Assembly (NCBI GenBank): GCA_041545745.1
Contig: CP168152.1
Location: 248,001 to 312,000 of the forward strand
Direction of reading: 5' to 3'
DNA length: 64,000 nucleotides
Origin: Stenotrophomonas indicatrix
GTDB lineage: Bacteria; Pseudomonadota; Gammaproteobacteria; Xanthomonadales; Xanthomonadaceae
This document shows positions 18,155 through 26,540 of this stretch, piece after piece. Numbering within the stretch: the first letter of the stretch is position 1; each line of letters begins with the position of its first letter. The notes beneath the pieces were generated by a model. That model was not told the DNA's origin, searched no databases, and saw only the letters and a program-made list of their open reading frames with translations. The position numbers and the translations under genes are program-made.

Positions 18155-19258
18155 GTGAGCCAGCTGTTTTCGCCGATCTCCTTGGGCCCCCTGACCCTGT
18201 CCAACCGCATCGTCGTCGCGCCGATGTGCCAGTACTCCGCCGAAGACGGCCGCGCCAGCGACTGGCACGCCATGCATCTGGGCAACCTGGCGCAGTCTGG
18301 TGCGGGCCTGCTGATCCTCGAGGCCACCGCGGTCGAAGCGCGCGGCCGCATCAGCTGGGCCGATCTGGGCCTGTGGGATGACGGCACCGAAGCGGCACTG
18401 GCACAGGTGTTGGCCAGCGTACGCCGCTGGTCGCCGATGCCATTGGGTGTGCAGTTGGCCCATGCCGGCCGCAAGGCCTCTACGGCGCGCCCGTGGGATG
18501 GCGGCGGCCAGTTGCCCGCCGACGATGCGCGCGGTTGGGCCACGGTCGCACCGTCGCCGCTGCCGTTCCATGCCACCGACCCGGCGCCGCAGGAACTGGA
18601 CGAGGTCGGCATCGCCGAGATCGTTGCTGCCTTCGCCGCCAGCGCGGTGCGCGCCGAGCGGCTGGGCTTCGAGCTGATCGAGATTCACGCCGCACATGGC
18701 TACCTGCTGCACCAGTTCCTGTCGCCGCTGAGCAACCGCCGCACCGATGGCTACGGCGGCTCGCTGCCGAACCGCCTGCGGATGCTGGTGGAGGTGTTCG
18801 ATGCGGTGCGTGCAGCAGTGTCGGACAAGGTCGCCGTAGGCGTGCGCATCTCCGCCAGCGACTGGGTCGAGGGTGGCTGGGACATCGTGCAGAGCGAGGC
18901 ACTGGCACAGGTGCTGGACGCGCGTGGCTGCAATTTCCTGCACGTCTCCAGTGGCGGCCTGCACGAGCGCCAGAAGATCAGCGTCGGCCCGGGCTACCAG
19001 GTACCGTTCGCGGCGGCGATCAAGGCCAAGAAGGTGCGCATGCCGGTGATCGCGGTGGGCATGATCACCGAGCCCGAGCAGGCCGAATCGATCCTGCGCC
19101 ACAACCAGGCCGATGCCATCGCGCTGGCCCGCGGCATCCTGTACGACCCGCGCTGGCCGTGGCACGCCGCTGCTGCACTGGGCGACAGCGTGGTGCCGGC
19201 ACCGCAGTACCTGCGCTGCGAACCGCGCGACGCACGCGGCGTGTTCAGTCCGCGCTGA
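18155..19258 (+). CDS. NADH:flavin oxidoreductase / ene-reductase (old yellow enzyme, YqjM/XenA type)
   Basis: A 367-residue FMN TIM barrel. Cys25 in VAPMCQYS marks the thermophilic-like YqjM/XenA class. The substrate-binding HAGRK, the catalytic HAAHGYLLHQF segment, SNRRTDGYGGS and the FMN phosphate region ADAIALARGILYDP are all present. It reduces activated C=C bonds of enones or nitro compounds using NAD(P)H, often in xenobiotic or oxidative stress. It starts at GTG (MSQLFSPISLGP). Three bases after its stop lies the convergent end of a LysR regulator. Confidence 0.92.
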   Translation: MSQLFSPISLGPLTLSNRIVVAPMCQYSAEDGRASDWHAMHLGNLAQSGAGLLILEATAVEARGRISWADLGLWDDGTEAALAQVLASVRRWSPMPLGVQLAHAGRKASTARPWDGGGQLPADDARGWATVAPSPLPFHATDPAPQELDEVGIAEIVAAFAASAVRAERLGFELIEIHAAHGYLLHQFLSPLSNRRTDGYGGSLPNRLRMLVEVFDAVRAAVSDKVAVGVRISASDWVEGGWDIVQSEALAQVLDARGCNFLHVSSGGLHERQKISVGPGYQVPFAAAIKAKKVRMPVIAVGMITEPEQAESILRHNQADAIALARGILYDPRWPWHAAAALGDSVVPAPQYLRCEPRDARGVFSPR

Positions 19259-19261
19259 GCA

Positions 19262-20170
19262 CTACACCTGCCAGGCCGGCGGCAGGCCGGCCTGCAGGTG
19301 CTCGAACAGCGCGCGGATCTTGGCGGTGAAATCGCGGCGGTCGCTCACGCAGAAATAGACGTCCATCGGTTCCGGCTGCCAGTCGGTGCCGCAACCGAAC
19401 ACGCACTGCAGGCGACCGTCACGCAGATACGGCTCGGCCACGAACGCCGCCAGCCGCGTGACACCGGCACCGGCAGCGGCCAGTTCGGCCAGCGCATCGA
19501 TGTCATCGCAGACCATGCTCGGCGGCAGCACCGCGTCCACGCGTTGACCATCTTTCAGCAGGCCCCAGCGCAGTGGCCGGCCGTCGGTGGGGAAGCGGTG
19601 CAGCAGGCCGCGATGGGTTGCCAGCTGCGCCGGCTCCAGCGGCGTGCCGTTTGCCTGCAGGTAGTCCGGCGATGCGCAGAACACGAACGGGATACGTGCT
19701 AAGGGGCGCGCCACCAGCCCGTCCTCCAGCTGCGCGCCGATGCGGATGCTGGCATCCACCGCCTCGGCACCGTGCTGCACGGCGCGATCGGTCAGGCGCA
19801 GCTCCAGCTGCAGCTGCGGGTAGCGCTGCTGCAGCGAGGGCAGCAGCGGTGCCAGCACGTGTCGGCCGAACGCGCTGCTGCTGGCGATGCGAAGGGGGCC
19901 GGCCGGTTCGACATCGCCGGTGATCATCGCCTGCGCGCGCGCCAGGTCGGCTTCGATATGCCGCACCTGCGCCAGGTACACCGTGCCGGCCTCGCTCAGC
20001 GCCAGCTGGCGCGTGCTGCGGTTCAGCAGGCGCACGCCCAGGTGGGCCTCCAGCCGGTTGATGTTCTGGCCCACGGCGGTGGCGCTGATGCCAAGGGTGC
20101 GCGCCGCAGCGGCAATGCTGCCGGTCTCTGCGGTGCGGGTGAAGCTGCGGATGAGCTGCAACAGGTTCAT
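19262..20170 (-). CDS. LysR-family transcriptional regulator
   Basis: A 302-residue regulator with N-terminal winged helix (SIAAAARTLGISATAVGQNI, about residues 18-37) and a periplasmic-binding-like effector domain. The ATG at 20170 (MNLLQLIRSFTRTAETGS) fits family starts; ATG 20188 is also possible. It is convergent with the ene-reductase gene, a pairing in which such regulators often act on their neighbour, though the intergenic promoter faces purU. The target is unproven. Confidence 0.88.
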   Translation of the reverse strand: MNLLQLIRSFTRTAETGSIAAAARTLGISATAVGQNINRLEAHLGVRLLNRSTRQLALSEAGTVYLAQVRHIEADLARAQAMITGDVEPAGPLRIASSSAFGRHVLAPLLPSLQQRYPQLQLELRLTDRAVQHGAEAVDASIRIGAQLEDGLVARPLARIPFVFCASPDYLQANGTPLEPAQLATHRGLLHRFPTDGRPLRWGLLKDGQRVDAVLPPSMVCDDIDALAELAAAGAGVTRLAAFVAEPYLRDGRLQCVFGCGTDWQPEPMDVYFCVSDRRDFTAKIRALFEHLQAGLPPAWQV

Positions 20171-20283
20171 GACCGACCAGCTTGCCATGCGGAAGGCCAA
20201 GTATCGCTTGGGTCTGTACCAAGCAGTCGGTTGCATCGGTGACCATCGTCCACCGCGCAGCGGTGCTGCCCTACACTCCGGCG

Positions 20284-21135
20284 ATGCGCCCCGATTCCAT
20301 CCTCACTCTCTCCTGTCCCGACCGTACCGGCATCGTCTACCGCGTGTCGGGCCTGTTGTTCGACCACGGCTGCAACATCCTCGACGCCCAGCAGTTCGGC
20401 GACGAGGAGAGCGGTCGCTTCTTCCTGCGCGTGCACTTCGACCGCGATGCGGGCCTGCCGCTGGACACCGTGCACGCCGCGATGGCCGCACTGGCCGCGG
20501 ACTTCGGCATGGACTGGCAGCTGCATGATGGCCGCCGCCGGCCGCGCCTGCTGGTGCTGGTCAGCAAGCAGGGCCATTGCCTGAACGACCTGCTGTTCCG
20601 TGCACACAGCGGCCAGCTGAAGACGGACATCGCAGCGGTGGCCTCCAACCACGCGGACTTCGCCGCCTTGGCGGCGTCCTACCAGGTGCCGTTCCACCAC
20701 CTGCCGGTGAACGCCGACACGCGCGCGGCGCAGGAACAGCAGATCATCGATCTGGTCGAGCGCGAGTGCATCGACCTGGTGGTGCTGGCGCGCTACATGC
20801 AGATTCTCTCGCCCACGCTGTGCCGTGCGCTGGCGGGCAGGGCGATCAACATCCACCACAGCTTCCTGCCCAGCTTCAAGGGCGCGCAGCCGTACCACCA
20901 GGCGCACGCGCGCGGGGTCAAGATCATCGGCGCCACCGCGCACTACGTCACCGAAGACCTGGACGAAGGCCCGATCATCGAACAGGACGTGGCCCGCGTG
21001 GACCACGCGATGACGCCGCGCGAGCTGGTACGGCTGGGCAGCGATACCGAATCGCAGGTGCTGGCGCGTGCCGTGCGCCGGCATGTCGAGCACCGCATCC
21101 TGCTCAACGGGCACCGCACGGTCGTATTCCGGTAG
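20284..21135 (+). CDS. purU: Formyltetrahydrofolate deformylase
   Basis: A 283-residue enzyme hydrolysing 10-formyl-THF to formate and THF, balancing one-carbon pools. An N-terminal ACT domain (LTLSCPDRTGIVYRVSGLLF) precedes a formyltransferase-fold domain with NIHHSFLPSFKGAQPYHQA and GATAHYVTEDLDEGPII, containing the catalytic Asn-His-Asp set. The ATG at 20284 begins MRPDSILTLSCPD. The stop TAG, after CGG, is part of a SMAG element. Confidence 0.94.
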   Translation: MRPDSILTLSCPDRTGIVYRVSGLLFDHGCNILDAQQFGDEESGRFFLRVHFDRDAGLPLDTVHAAMAALAADFGMDWQLHDGRRRPRLLVLVSKQGHCLNDLLFRAHSGQLKTDIAAVASNHADFAALAASYQVPFHHLPVNADTRAAQEQQIIDLVERECIDLVVLARYMQILSPTLCRALAGRAINIHHSFLPSFKGAQPYHQAHARGVKIIGATAHYVTEDLDEGPIIEQDVARVDHAMTPRELVRLGSDTESQVLARAVRRHVEHRILLNGHRTVVFR

Positions 21136-21197
21136 TGCCGGCCGCTGGCCGGCAACTGCGGGGATCCAGGGTTTGCCGGCCAGCGGCCGGCACTACC
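21131..21197. repeat. SMAG dimer (inverted pair)
   Basis: GGTAGTGCCGGCCGCTGGCC and an inverted copy ending CCGGCACTACC flank about 20 bases. The pair can fold into one long cruciform. It overlaps the purU stop and lies between convergent purU and pncA. Confidence 0.9.
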
Positions 21198-21205
21198 GCC
21201 ACGCG

Positions 21206-21832
21206 TCAGGCGACCGCAATCTTCGCCTTCGCCAGGGCCTCGCGCACCATGCCGTCGTTGGCCTCGGTCACCGGGCGGGTCAGCTCCCACAGGAATTTCA
21301 CCCGGAAGCCGGACTTCACCGCGTCCTGCGCGCTCCACAGCACGCAGTAGTCGCGGGCCAGCCCGCACACGTGCACCTCGCGGATGCCGCGTTCGTGCAG
21401 CCAGCCGGCCAGTCCGGTCGCCGGGCGGGTGCCGTCGGGGCCGTGGTTTTCGCGGAAGGCGCTGTACGAATCCACCTGCTGGCGCGTGCCCTTGCGCAGG
21501 ATCAGGTCGGCTACGGTCCAGTCCACGCCGGGGTGCAGTGCGGCGCCCGCGCTGCCCTGCACGCAGTGGTCCGGCCACAGCGTCTGCGGCTGCGCGTGCA
21601 GCAGGATCGCTTCGAACGGCAGATGCCCCGGATGCTGGCTGGCAAACGAGGCATGGTCGGCCGGGTGCCAGTCCTGGGTCGCAACCACGGTGCGGTAACG
21701 GCGCTCGGCCAGCAACGCCGCGATCGGTGTCACCAGCGCATCGCCCTGGTCGCAGGCGAGGGCGCCACCAGGCATGAAGTCCGGCTGCAGGTCGATCACC
21801 AGCAGGGCGACATCAGCGGGCAGGGCGGTCAT
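21206..21832 (-). CDS. pncA: Nicotinamidase
   Basis: A 208-residue cysteine hydrolase converting nicotinamide to nicotinate for NAD salvage. The catalytic triad is visible: D14 in LLVIDLQPDF, Lys in LILRKGT and Cys in GLARDYCVLW. The metal site is in QDWHPADHASF. It may also hydrolyse pyrazinamide. It sits upstream-to-downstream with queH on the same strand, 57 bases apart. Confidence 0.94.
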   Translation of the reverse strand: MTALPADVALLVIDLQPDFMPGGALACDQGDALVTPIAALLAERRYRTVVATQDWHPADHASFASQHPGHLPFEAILLHAQPQTLWPDHCVQGSAGAALHPGVDWTVADLILRKGTRQQVDSYSAFRENHGPDGTRPATGLAGWLHERGIREVHVCGLARDYCVLWSAQDAVKSGFRVKFLWELTRPVTEANDGMVREALAKAKIAVA

Positions 21833-21889
21833 GGCAGGTCCGGCACAACGGAAGAAGGGCGACCAGCGTGGCCGCCACTCGCGCGCACG

Positions 21890-22561
21890 TCAATCGCTGC
21901 TGGCGGCGTCGTTGTCCTGCCCGTAATACAGCAGGCCGATCTTGATGCGCTCGCGGCCGTTCTCACGACGGTGGCGGTTGGCGTCGCGCAGCGAATACAC
22001 GCAGCCACAGTATTCCTGCTGGTAGAACTGCTCGCGTTTGCTGATCTCGACCATGCGGCTGGCACCGCCTCCCTTGCGCCAGTTGTAGTCCCAGTACTGC
22101 AAGCCTTCGTAGTGCGAGGCGGCGCGCACGCCGCAGTCGTTGATCTGCGCCATGTTCTTCCAGCGCGAGATGCCCAGCGAGGAGCTGATGGTGTCGTAGC
22201 CGTGTTCGTGCGCGTACAGCGCGGTGCGCTCGAAACGCATGTCGAAGCACATCGTGCAGCGGATGCCGCGCTCGGGTTCATTCTCCATGCCACGCGCACG
22301 GCTGAACCAGTTGTCGGTGTCGTAGTCGCAGTCGATGAAGGGAATGCCGTGCTGCTCGGCGAAGCGGATGTTCTCCTGCTTGCGCAGCTCGTACTCCTTC
22401 ACCGGGTGGATGTTGGGGTTGTAGAAGAAGATCGCGTAGTCGATTCCGGAGGCGGTGATCGCCTCCATCACTTCGCCCGAGCATGGCGCGCAGCACGAGT
22501 GCAGCAGCAGGCGCTGGCCGTTGTCGGGAAGGGTCAGGGTGGGGCGTTGGAGCTCGGTCAT
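21890..22561 (-). CDS. queH: Epoxyqueuosine reductase QueH (cobalamin-independent)
   Basis: A 223-residue Fe-S enzyme performing the last step of queuosine tRNA modification. Cysteine motifs typical of QueH are [24 protein letters not shown] and YCGCVYS. Also visible are [19 protein letters not shown] and SRWKNMAQI. QueH replaces the B12-dependent enzyme QueG in many bacteria. The ATG at 22561 ([12 protein letters not shown]) is chosen; an ATG at 22573 is possible. A longer open frame reaching 22819 is rejected because it overlaps a cobalamin riboswitch, whose 3' end is about 160 bases upstream of this start. Confidence 0.93.
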   Translation of the reverse strand: MTELQRPTLTLPDNGQRLLLHSCCAPCSGEVMEAITASGIDYAIFFYNPNIHPVKEYELRKQENIRFAEQHGIPFIDCDYDTDNWFSRARGMENEPERGIRCTMCFDMRFERTALYAHEHGYDTISSSLGISRWKNMAQINDCGVRAASHYEGLQYWDYNWRKGGGASRMVEISKREQFYQQEYCGCVYSLRDANRHRRENGRERIKIGLLYYGQDNDAASSD

Positions 22562-23049
22562 CGTCGGGTGCATCTGGGCGTGGGCAGCAGCGGGTCTGGC
22601 CGGAAACCGTGAACAGGACGCGCGCGACCACGCCACCTGCGCGCGCAGGACGACGATGGCCCCGGCAACCTCCCCGCGGAGATTCCAGGTCGAATCAGGG
22701 GACGGTCGAGTCCCCCGGCCGGGGCCGGTATTCGGGCTGATGGACACGGGCCGCAGCCTACCTACTACCTGCCGCTTCCCAGGCGCGAGCCCAGTGCTGT
22801 TGGCAGGATTCGTTTCCATTCACCGCTGCGGGGCAGCTCCGGAATGGGCGCGCGAGGCGCCTTCACCGGATTCCCGTTTAAATCCATCCCCTCGCGTGAA
22901 CGCCAGGATGGATACCTTCGGCAGGTGCAAGGTGGACCCGTTGGCGGTAATGGTCAAGGGACACCATCACGCGCCGAAGCTGTGGCTGCTTTCTCAGGCT
23001 GTGAGAGCGTGTCTTGCCATACTCGGCATCAACAGATGGGAGGTGGCTC
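22562..23049. other. Gap holding the queH leader and the divergent patatin promoter
   Basis: The minus-strand leader of queH occupies most of this 488-base gap: the riboswitch at about 22724-22895 and a hairpin GGGGACTCGACCGTCCCC at 22698-22715. The rest must carry the promoter for the leader and, oppositely, that of the patatin gene. No T-rich terminator is visible, so control by ribosome-site masking is more likely than termination. Confidence 0.6.
22724..22895 (-). promoter_or_regulatory. Cobalamin riboswitch upstream of queH
   Basis: Read on the minus strand the segment shows the conserved B12 aptamer order: GGGAATCCGGTGAAGG, then CCGGAGCTGCCCCGCAGCGG with TGA, AATGGAAACGAATCCTGCCA, AGCACTGGGC, CTGGGAAGCGGCAGG and the 3' end CAGCCCGAATACCGGCC. 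Spacing and sequence fit adenosylcobalamin-type elements. The aptamer faces queH and no other minus-strand gene intervenes. It predicts lower queH expression when B12 is plentiful. Confidence 0.92.
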
Positions 23050-24927
23050 GTGGCGGCGAAGTACTGCGATCTGGTCATGAAAGGCGGCATCACCAGCGGC
23101 ATCGTGTATCCCAACGCGGTGCTCGCACTGGCCCGCGAATACCGTTTCAAGAGCATCGGCGGCACCTCGGCCGGTGCGATCGCCGCTGCCGTGGCGGCCG
23201 CTGCGGCATACGGCGACCGGCGCCAGCAGGCAGGCGAAACCCTGCCCGGTGACGCCGGGTACGGTGGCTTGTCGGCGGTGTCGGCACAGTTGTCGCGGCG
23301 CGGGTTCATCTACAGCCTGTTCCAGCCGGCCGCTGGCGCGCGCGCGGCGTATCGGCTGCTGGTGGTGCTGACCGGCAACGCCGGCTGGCCGCGCAAACTG
23401 CTGTGCCTGGCCATCGCGGTGTTCCAGATCGCGCCGCTGGAAGTGCTGGTGTCGCTTGCACTACTGCTCGGCCTGGGCTGGTGGGGCGGTGGCTGGAGCG
23501 GCGTGGCGGCGACCCTGCTGCCGTCGCTGTTGTGTGCTTATGGCGCAGGTGTAGCCGGCGCCGCGCTGCGCGTGGCACGGGTGGCGCGGCGCAACCTGCT
23601 GGGGCTTTGCAGTGGACTGAGCCGGAACGCAGGCACGCCAGCGCTGACCGAGTGGCTGCATGAAAGCCTGCAGCAGTTGTCAGGCAAACCGATGGATGCA
23701 CCGCTGACCTTCGCCGATCTGCACGACGCGCCGCGTTATGCAGGCGAGCCGCACAGTCCGCATGCGATCACCCTGCAGATGATCACCACCTGCGTGTCGC
23801 ACAATGAACCGCGCACATTGCCGCTGGGCGGCGCGCAGTTCTGGTTCCTGCGCGAGGAATTCGAGCAGCTGTTTCCGGCCAGCGTGGTGCAGTGGATGGT
23901 CGACCATGCCGGTCCGCCGCGCGAGGTTGAAGGCCGCAACTATTACCACCTGCCGCAGGGCGCGTCGCTGCCGGTACTGGTGGCCACGCGGATGAGCCTC
24001 AGCTTCCCGCTGCTGATCAGCGCAGTGCCGCTGCACGAGCCCTCGCGTCGCGAGCGTCGCTGCGAGCCGACATCGACGGTTGCAGGTGAGGCTGGGCAGA
24101 ACGTAGCCGACAGCATGGAAGGCTTGACCAGCGCAGGCCAGGCCTGCGGCCCGGTGATCACCGCTTTCCGGGTGTGCTGGTTCTCCGATGGCGGCATCAG
24201 CAGCAACTTCCCGATCCACCTGTTCGATGCCGCGCTGCCGCGCTGGCCCACCTTCGCCATCAATCTGGTCTATCCGCAACGCCCCGAGCCGGTGCTGCTC
24301 GAGAGCGACAGCCGCCAGGCGCTGGAACGCTCGGTGTTCCTGCCCACCGAGAACCGCCATGGATGGCAGCGTCATTACCAGTCCATTGCCACGCCATTGG
24401 CGGCTGGCGAACTGAGCCGCTTCCTGTTTGCGGTGGTGGCCACCATGCAGAACTGGCGCGACCTGTTGCAGGCGCGTGCGCCCGGTTATCGCGACCGCAT
24501 CGTGCATGTGAGCCTGCAGGGCGACGAGGGGGGCATGAACCTGGACATGCCACAGGAAGTGCTGACCCGCATTGCCGACAAGGGCAGTCTGGCCGGTGCA
24601 CGCTTCTGTTCGTTCTCGTTCGAGAACCATTATTGGATCCGTTGGCGCAACCTGGCCTCGGCCTACCAGCGCTACACGCTGGAGATATCGCGCACCGATG
24701 ATCCGGCGCAGCAGGTGCTGGCCTATCGCGCGGCCTATGCGATGGTGGCCACCGGCACGCCGCCACCGCCGTCCTACAAGCTGGGCTCGGAAGACAAGCG
24801 GCTGGCATCGCAGCAGCTGTGGGGGTTGATGGTGGAGCAGGGCCGCAGTTGGGATGACCTTGGTCCCGACCTCACCGACGGCTCACCACGGCCGTTGCCG
24901 CAGATGAAGGTGACGCCGATCTATTGA
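23050..24927 (+). CDS. Patatin-like phospholipase with membrane insertion
   Basis: A 625-residue protein. The oxyanion loop KGGITSG, nucleophile motif GTSAG (S40) and catalytic SDGG (D380) mark an active patatin lipase. Between them, about residues 95-180, is a hydrophobic insert with several candidate membrane helices (LLCLAIAVFQIAPLEVLVSL and following), which is unusual. It begins at GTG 23050, six bases after GGGAGG; a further-upstream ATG lacks a ribosome site. Probably a membrane-associated lipid acyl hydrolase; substrate and role are unknown. It is divergent from the queH leader. Confidence 0.83.
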   Translation: MAAKYCDLVMKGGITSGIVYPNAVLALAREYRFKSIGGTSAGAIAAAVAAAAAYGDRRQQAGETLPGDAGYGGLSAVSAQLSRRGFIYSLFQPAAGARAAYRLLVVLTGNAGWPRKLLCLAIAVFQIAPLEVLVSLALLLGLGWWGGGWSGVAATLLPSLLCAYGAGVAGAALRVARVARRNLLGLCSGLSRNAGTPALTEWLHESLQQLSGKPMDAPLTFADLHDAPRYAGEPHSPHAITLQMITTCVSHNEPRTLPLGGAQFWFLREEFEQLFPASVVQWMVDHAGPPREVEGRNYYHLPQGASLPVLVATRMSLSFPLLISAVPLHEPSRRERRCEPTSTVAGEAGQNVADSMEGLTSAGQACGPVITAFRVCWFSDGGISSNFPIHLFDAALPRWPTFAINLVYPQRPEPVLLESDSRQALERSVFLPTENRHGWQRHYQSIATPLAAGELSRFLFAVVATMQNWRDLLQARAPGYRDRIVHVSLQGDEGGMNLDMPQEVLTRIADKGSLAGARFCSFSFENHYWIRWRNLASAYQRYTLEISRTDDPAQQVLAYRAAYAMVATGTPPPPSYKLGSEDKRLASQQLWGLMVEQGRSWDDLGPDLTDGSPRPLPQMKVTPIY

Positions 24928-24934
24928 GCGGACG

Positions 24935-24979
24935 CATCCACGCATGGCGTGGATCCATCGTGTCGACCAAGGTCGACAC
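24935..24979. repeat. Two small palindromes between convergent genes
   Basis: CATCCACGCATGGCGTGGAT at 24935-24955 and GTGTCGACCAAGGTCGACAC at 24960-24979. The first belongs to the GTAGATCCACGCC SMAG subfamily. They may end both converging transcripts. Confidence 0.75.
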
Positions 24980-25058
24980 CCACCAACAGCGGCGCGAACC
25001 GGCCGCCGCCCCGCCTTCCCACGCGCAGGGGCAGGGCGCAGCCCTGCCGAACCCAACC

Positions 25059-26453
25059 CTATCTTCCCGGCAACTGGGTAAACGCTCGCTGCATGCAGTC
25101 CTCGCGTGGACACACCCGGCAGCCCGGCCCGATCGACACCGAGTTACCCGGGCTCTGCACGTCCAGCCCCAGCGAATACACCAGCCTGTCGGCATGCTGC
25201 AGGTCACAGCCCAGTGCCACCGCGAAGGTCTTGCGTGGCTGGCCGTGGCCCACCGGGCCGCTGCTGACCTGCCGTGCCAGCCAGAAATGGCGGCGGCCAT
25301 CGGGCATGCGTGCGGTCTGGGTGAGGATGCGTCCGGGCTGGTTGAACGCCTCGTAGACGATCCACAACGGGCACGAACCACCCACCTGCGAGAAGTGGAA
25401 ATCGGTAGCCGAATGGCGCTTGGACACATTGCCGGCGCGGTCCACGCGGATGAAGAAGAACGGCAGGCCGGGTGCGCTGCGGCGTGCCAGCGTACTCAAG
25501 CGATGGCAGACCGCCTCGAATCCCACGCCGAACTGATGCGCCAGCAGCTCGATGTCATAGCTGCTTGCTTCCGCCGCGCGCAGAAAGCGCATGTACGGCA
25601 TCACCAGCGCGCCGGCGAAATAGTTGGACAGGCCGATGCGCGCCTGTGCGATGCGGGCTTCGTCGGTGAAGCCGGTGCGCGCGATCACCGCATCGATCTG
25701 CGGCAGGTAGCCGCGCAGTGCCAGCTCGACCGCCATCTGGAACGCCTGTTGGCCCGGCTCCAGGTAGTCGGGCAGCCACAACGTACGGCTGCCGGCATCG
25801 TAATGGCGCTTCTCGCGCCCGGCCTGCAGCGCGGCCACTTCCACCAGCACCCCGTGGCGGTCGGCCAGCAACTGGCGCAGCCGTGGTGCCACGTGTCCCG
25901 GCGCCAGCCCCCATTCGGCGAACAGCTGCTCGGCCAGTTCATCCAGTTCGGGGATGTGGTTGTGCATGCGGTTGAAGAACTCGCGCACCTGGTCACCGGC
26001 CGGCAGCGTGCTGCCCGCGCCTGGCTCGCCCAACTGGAATTCCAGCGCGGCGGCATGCTCGCGCAATGCCAGGTGGCGGCGGTGCAGGTCCAGCAGCGCG
26101 CGGCTGACCTGCGGCAGGTTGCCGGCCAGCGCGCGCAGTTCCGTGGCGCTGACGTCGGCCAGACCCAGGTCGCGCAGGGTCTCGCCCAGCGACTCCTGCA
26201 GCGCGGCGGGTTCATTGTCGTCGAACAGGGCGGAAACATCGCCCAATACCTCGCCCAGCTTCTTCTGCACCCCAGGCGTCAGCGGGCGCTTGTTGCGCTC
26301 GATCTGGTTCAGGTAGCTGGCCGACAGCCCCAGTGCGCGGGCAAGGTCGGCCTGGCTGTAGCCGCGCTGCTCGCGCAGGCGCAGCAGACGCAGACCGAGT
26401 TGGCGCTGGGGGGCTGAATAATTCACAGAATTAACAGGAATCGTGGCGGGCAT
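25059..26453 (-). CDS. XRE-family regulator with DUF2083 domain (ScfR/RamB/MccR type)
   Basis: A 464-residue regulator. The N-terminal helix-turn-helix is about residues 18-72 (GYSQADLARALGLSASYLNQ). A central IrrE/DUF955-like region and a C-terminal domain with the cysteine cluster CRVCPREDC follow. Family members (RamB, PrpC/MccR regulators) sense short-chain acyl-CoA metabolism. It is divergent from the valine/isobutyrate operon starting 87 bases away, so it very likely regulates that operon; inferred. It is annotated from the first ATG. Confidence 0.88.
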   Translation of the reverse strand: MPATIPVNSVNYSAPQRQLGLRLLRLREQRGYSQADLARALGLSASYLNQIERNKRPLTPGVQKKLGEVLGDVSALFDDNEPAALQESLGETLRDLGLADVSATELRALAGNLPQVSRALLDLHRRHLALREHAAALEFQLGEPGAGSTLPAGDQVREFFNRMHNHIPELDELAEQLFAEWGLAPGHVAPRLRQLLADRHGVLVEVAALQAGREKRHYDAGSRTLWLPDYLEPGQQAFQMAVELALRGYLPQIDAVIARTGFTDEARIAQARIGLSNYFAGALVMPYMRFLRAAEASSYDIELLAHQFGVGFEAVCHRLSTLARRSAPGLPFFFIRVDRAGNVSKRHSATDFHFSQVGGSCPLWIVYEAFNQPGRILTQTARMPDGRRHFWLARQVSSGPVGHGQPRKTFAVALGCDLQHADRLVYSLGLDVQSPGNSVSIGPGCRVCPREDCMQRAFTQLPGR

Positions 26454-26507
26454 TGGCCAGATTAAGCGGATTCAGCCCGGAAATCGAGGCGGGTGCTGTG
26501 AATAATG
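26418..26507. promoter_or_regulatory. Inverted ATTATTCACAG-like elements flanking the mmsA promoter
   Basis: ATAATTCACAG lies at about 26419-26429 (inside the regulator's first codons) and its inverse CTGTGAATAAT at about 26496-26506, before mmsA. The paired, A/T-rich sites between divergent genes are candidate operators for the ScfR-type regulator. Based on symmetry only. Confidence 0.4.
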
Positions 26508-26540
26508 CCAAGCATCTTTCGCACCCCGTGGATTGTCGTC

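Noticed and set aside
21131..21197. Regular repeats resembling a CRISPR unit
   Set aside because: Only inverted pairs of SMAG palindromes occur; there is no direct-repeat array with spacers and no cas gene.
22562..22819. In-frame N-terminal extension of queH to a 309-residue protein
   Set aside because: It overlaps the cobalamin riboswitch aptamer, has no ribosome site, and the added residues have no protein-like pattern.
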